Shown here: in pieces, positions 63,509 through 64,000 of the stretch | Position numbering within the stretch: position 1 is the stretch's first letter | Layout of the letters: every line of letters begins with the position of its first letter | Source of the DNA: an uncultured Burkholderiales bacterium | Lineage (GTDB): Bacteria; Pseudomonadota; Gammaproteobacteria; Burkholderiales; Burkholderiaceae_C | Assembly (NCBI GenBank): GCA_903822825.1 | Contig: CAIJQQ010000012.1 | Location: 1-64,000, forward strand | Reading direction: 5' to 3' | DNA: 64,000 nucleotides | Notes under the pieces: generated by a model | Told to the model about the DNA's origin: nothing | Databases searched by the model: none | The model's input: only the letters and a program-made list of their open reading frames with translations | Position numbers and translations under genes: made by a program

Positions 63509-64000
63509 ATGATGAACCTCACCCCCACACTGCAGGACTGCGAACTGCTGGACCAGCAAGACCCCTTGCGCAACTTGCGCGCGCAGTTCGATTTACCACC
63601 CGGCGTGATCTACCTCGATGGCAACTCCCTGGGCGTGCTGCCCAAAGCCACCCCCGCCCGCGTGGCCCTGGCTGTCACGCACGAGTGGGGCACCGACCTG
63701 ATCAAGAGCTGGAACAGCGCAGGCTGGTTCACCCTGCCCCAGCGTGTGGGCGACAAAATCGCCCGCGTCATCGGCGCGCAAGCCGGTGAAGTGGTGGCCG
63801 CCGACAGCACCTCGATCAACCTCTACAAAGTGCTCTCGGCAGCGCTGCACATCGCCGCAGCCGACCAGCCGCACAAGAGGACCATCGTCAGCGAGCGCAG
63901 CAACTTTCCGACGGACCTCTACATTGCCGAGGCGCTGTGCAAGGAGCGCGGCTTCACCCTGAAGTTGGTGGAGGCCGAGGACATCGCCACCGCCTTGCAA
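63509..64000 (+). CDS. kynU: kynureninase KynU (5' part, cut by window end)
   Basis: Kynureninase is a PLP enzyme that splits kynurenine into anthranilate and alanine. The visible 164 residues start with MMNLTPTLQDCELLDQQDPL and contain FDLPPGVIYLDGNSLGVLPKAT and KSWNSAGWFTLPQRVGDKIA, then GAQAGEVVAADSTSINLYKVL, all typical of KynU. Two ATG codons are in tandem; AGGAAA lies about ten bases upstream. The frame is open to the last base, so roughly 60 % of the gene, including the PLP-binding lysine, lies outside. Twenty bases follow kynB. Confidence 0.93.
   Translation, partial: MMNLTPTLQDCELLDQQDPLRNLRAQFDLPPGVIYLDGNSLGVLPKATPARVALAVTHEWGTDLIKSWNSAGWFTLPQRVGDKIARVIGAQAGEVVAADSTSINLYKVLSAALHIAAADQPHKRTIVSERSNFPTDLYIAEALCKERGFTLKLVEAEDIATALQ

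Overview
The window is a gene-dense stretch (about 60 % G+C by eye) of a betaproteobacterial chromosome, most likely a member of the Comamonadaceae (Burkholderiales), in the Limnohabitans / Rhodoferax / Acidovorax neighbourhood. The evidence is gene order: lepA-lepB-rnc-era-recO-pdxJ-acpS-nagZ, DUF177-rpmF-plsX-fabH-fabD-fabG-acpP-fabF, hemCDXY, AI-2E exporter-hda-HAD-pcnB-folK divergent from purM, DUF3579 beside argD-argF, and a PuuD-type urate hydroxylase. No rRNA, tRNA, CRISPR array, prophage or insertion sequence was recognised.

Layout. 0-10 kb: a very AT-rich edge, then a long minus-strand operon for translation quality control, signal peptide cleavage, RNA processing, DNA repair, pyridoxine synthesis and muropeptide recycling, preceded by the periplasmic protease MucD. 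10-17 kb: the fatty acid and phospholipid initiation cluster. 17-21 kb: Maf, an RsmI-like methylase, SppA, a Rieske protein, a Gph-type phosphatase and RluC. 21-25 kb: RNase E with a long structured leader. 25-29 kb: haem pathway operon hemCDXY. 29-35 kb: DUF1345 protein, argH, NIPSNAP protein, YebC, puuD and xdhC. 35-39 kb: an unusual membrane region with a predicted K+ channel carrying two voltage-sensor domains but one pore, an unknown membrane-anchored partner, and an H-NS-type protein whose ribosome binding site lies in an AU-rich hairpin. 39-51 kb: CNNM/CorC transporter, ApaH-like phosphatase, NUDIX, CobD-like protein, RsgA, Ste24-type protease, Orn, RhlE-type helicase and the rpsP-rimM-trmD-rplS operon. 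51-60 kb: folK, pcnB, HAD phosphatase, hda and AI-2E exporter; purM, which carries a one-base frameshift; a SirB1-type protein, murJ and rpsT. 60-64 kb: argD-argF, then the start of a kynurenine pathway operon (kynB, kynU cut by the window edge).

Most of the window is housekeeping DNA. Genes inside operons are often joined by 4-base ATGA overlaps, suggesting translational coupling. The points that stand out are the double-voltage-sensor channel with a histone-H1-like tail, the frameshifted purM, the hns leader hairpin, the absence of rpoE-rseA-rseB between fabF and mucD, a terminator placed just in front of lepA, and the rne leader hairpin.
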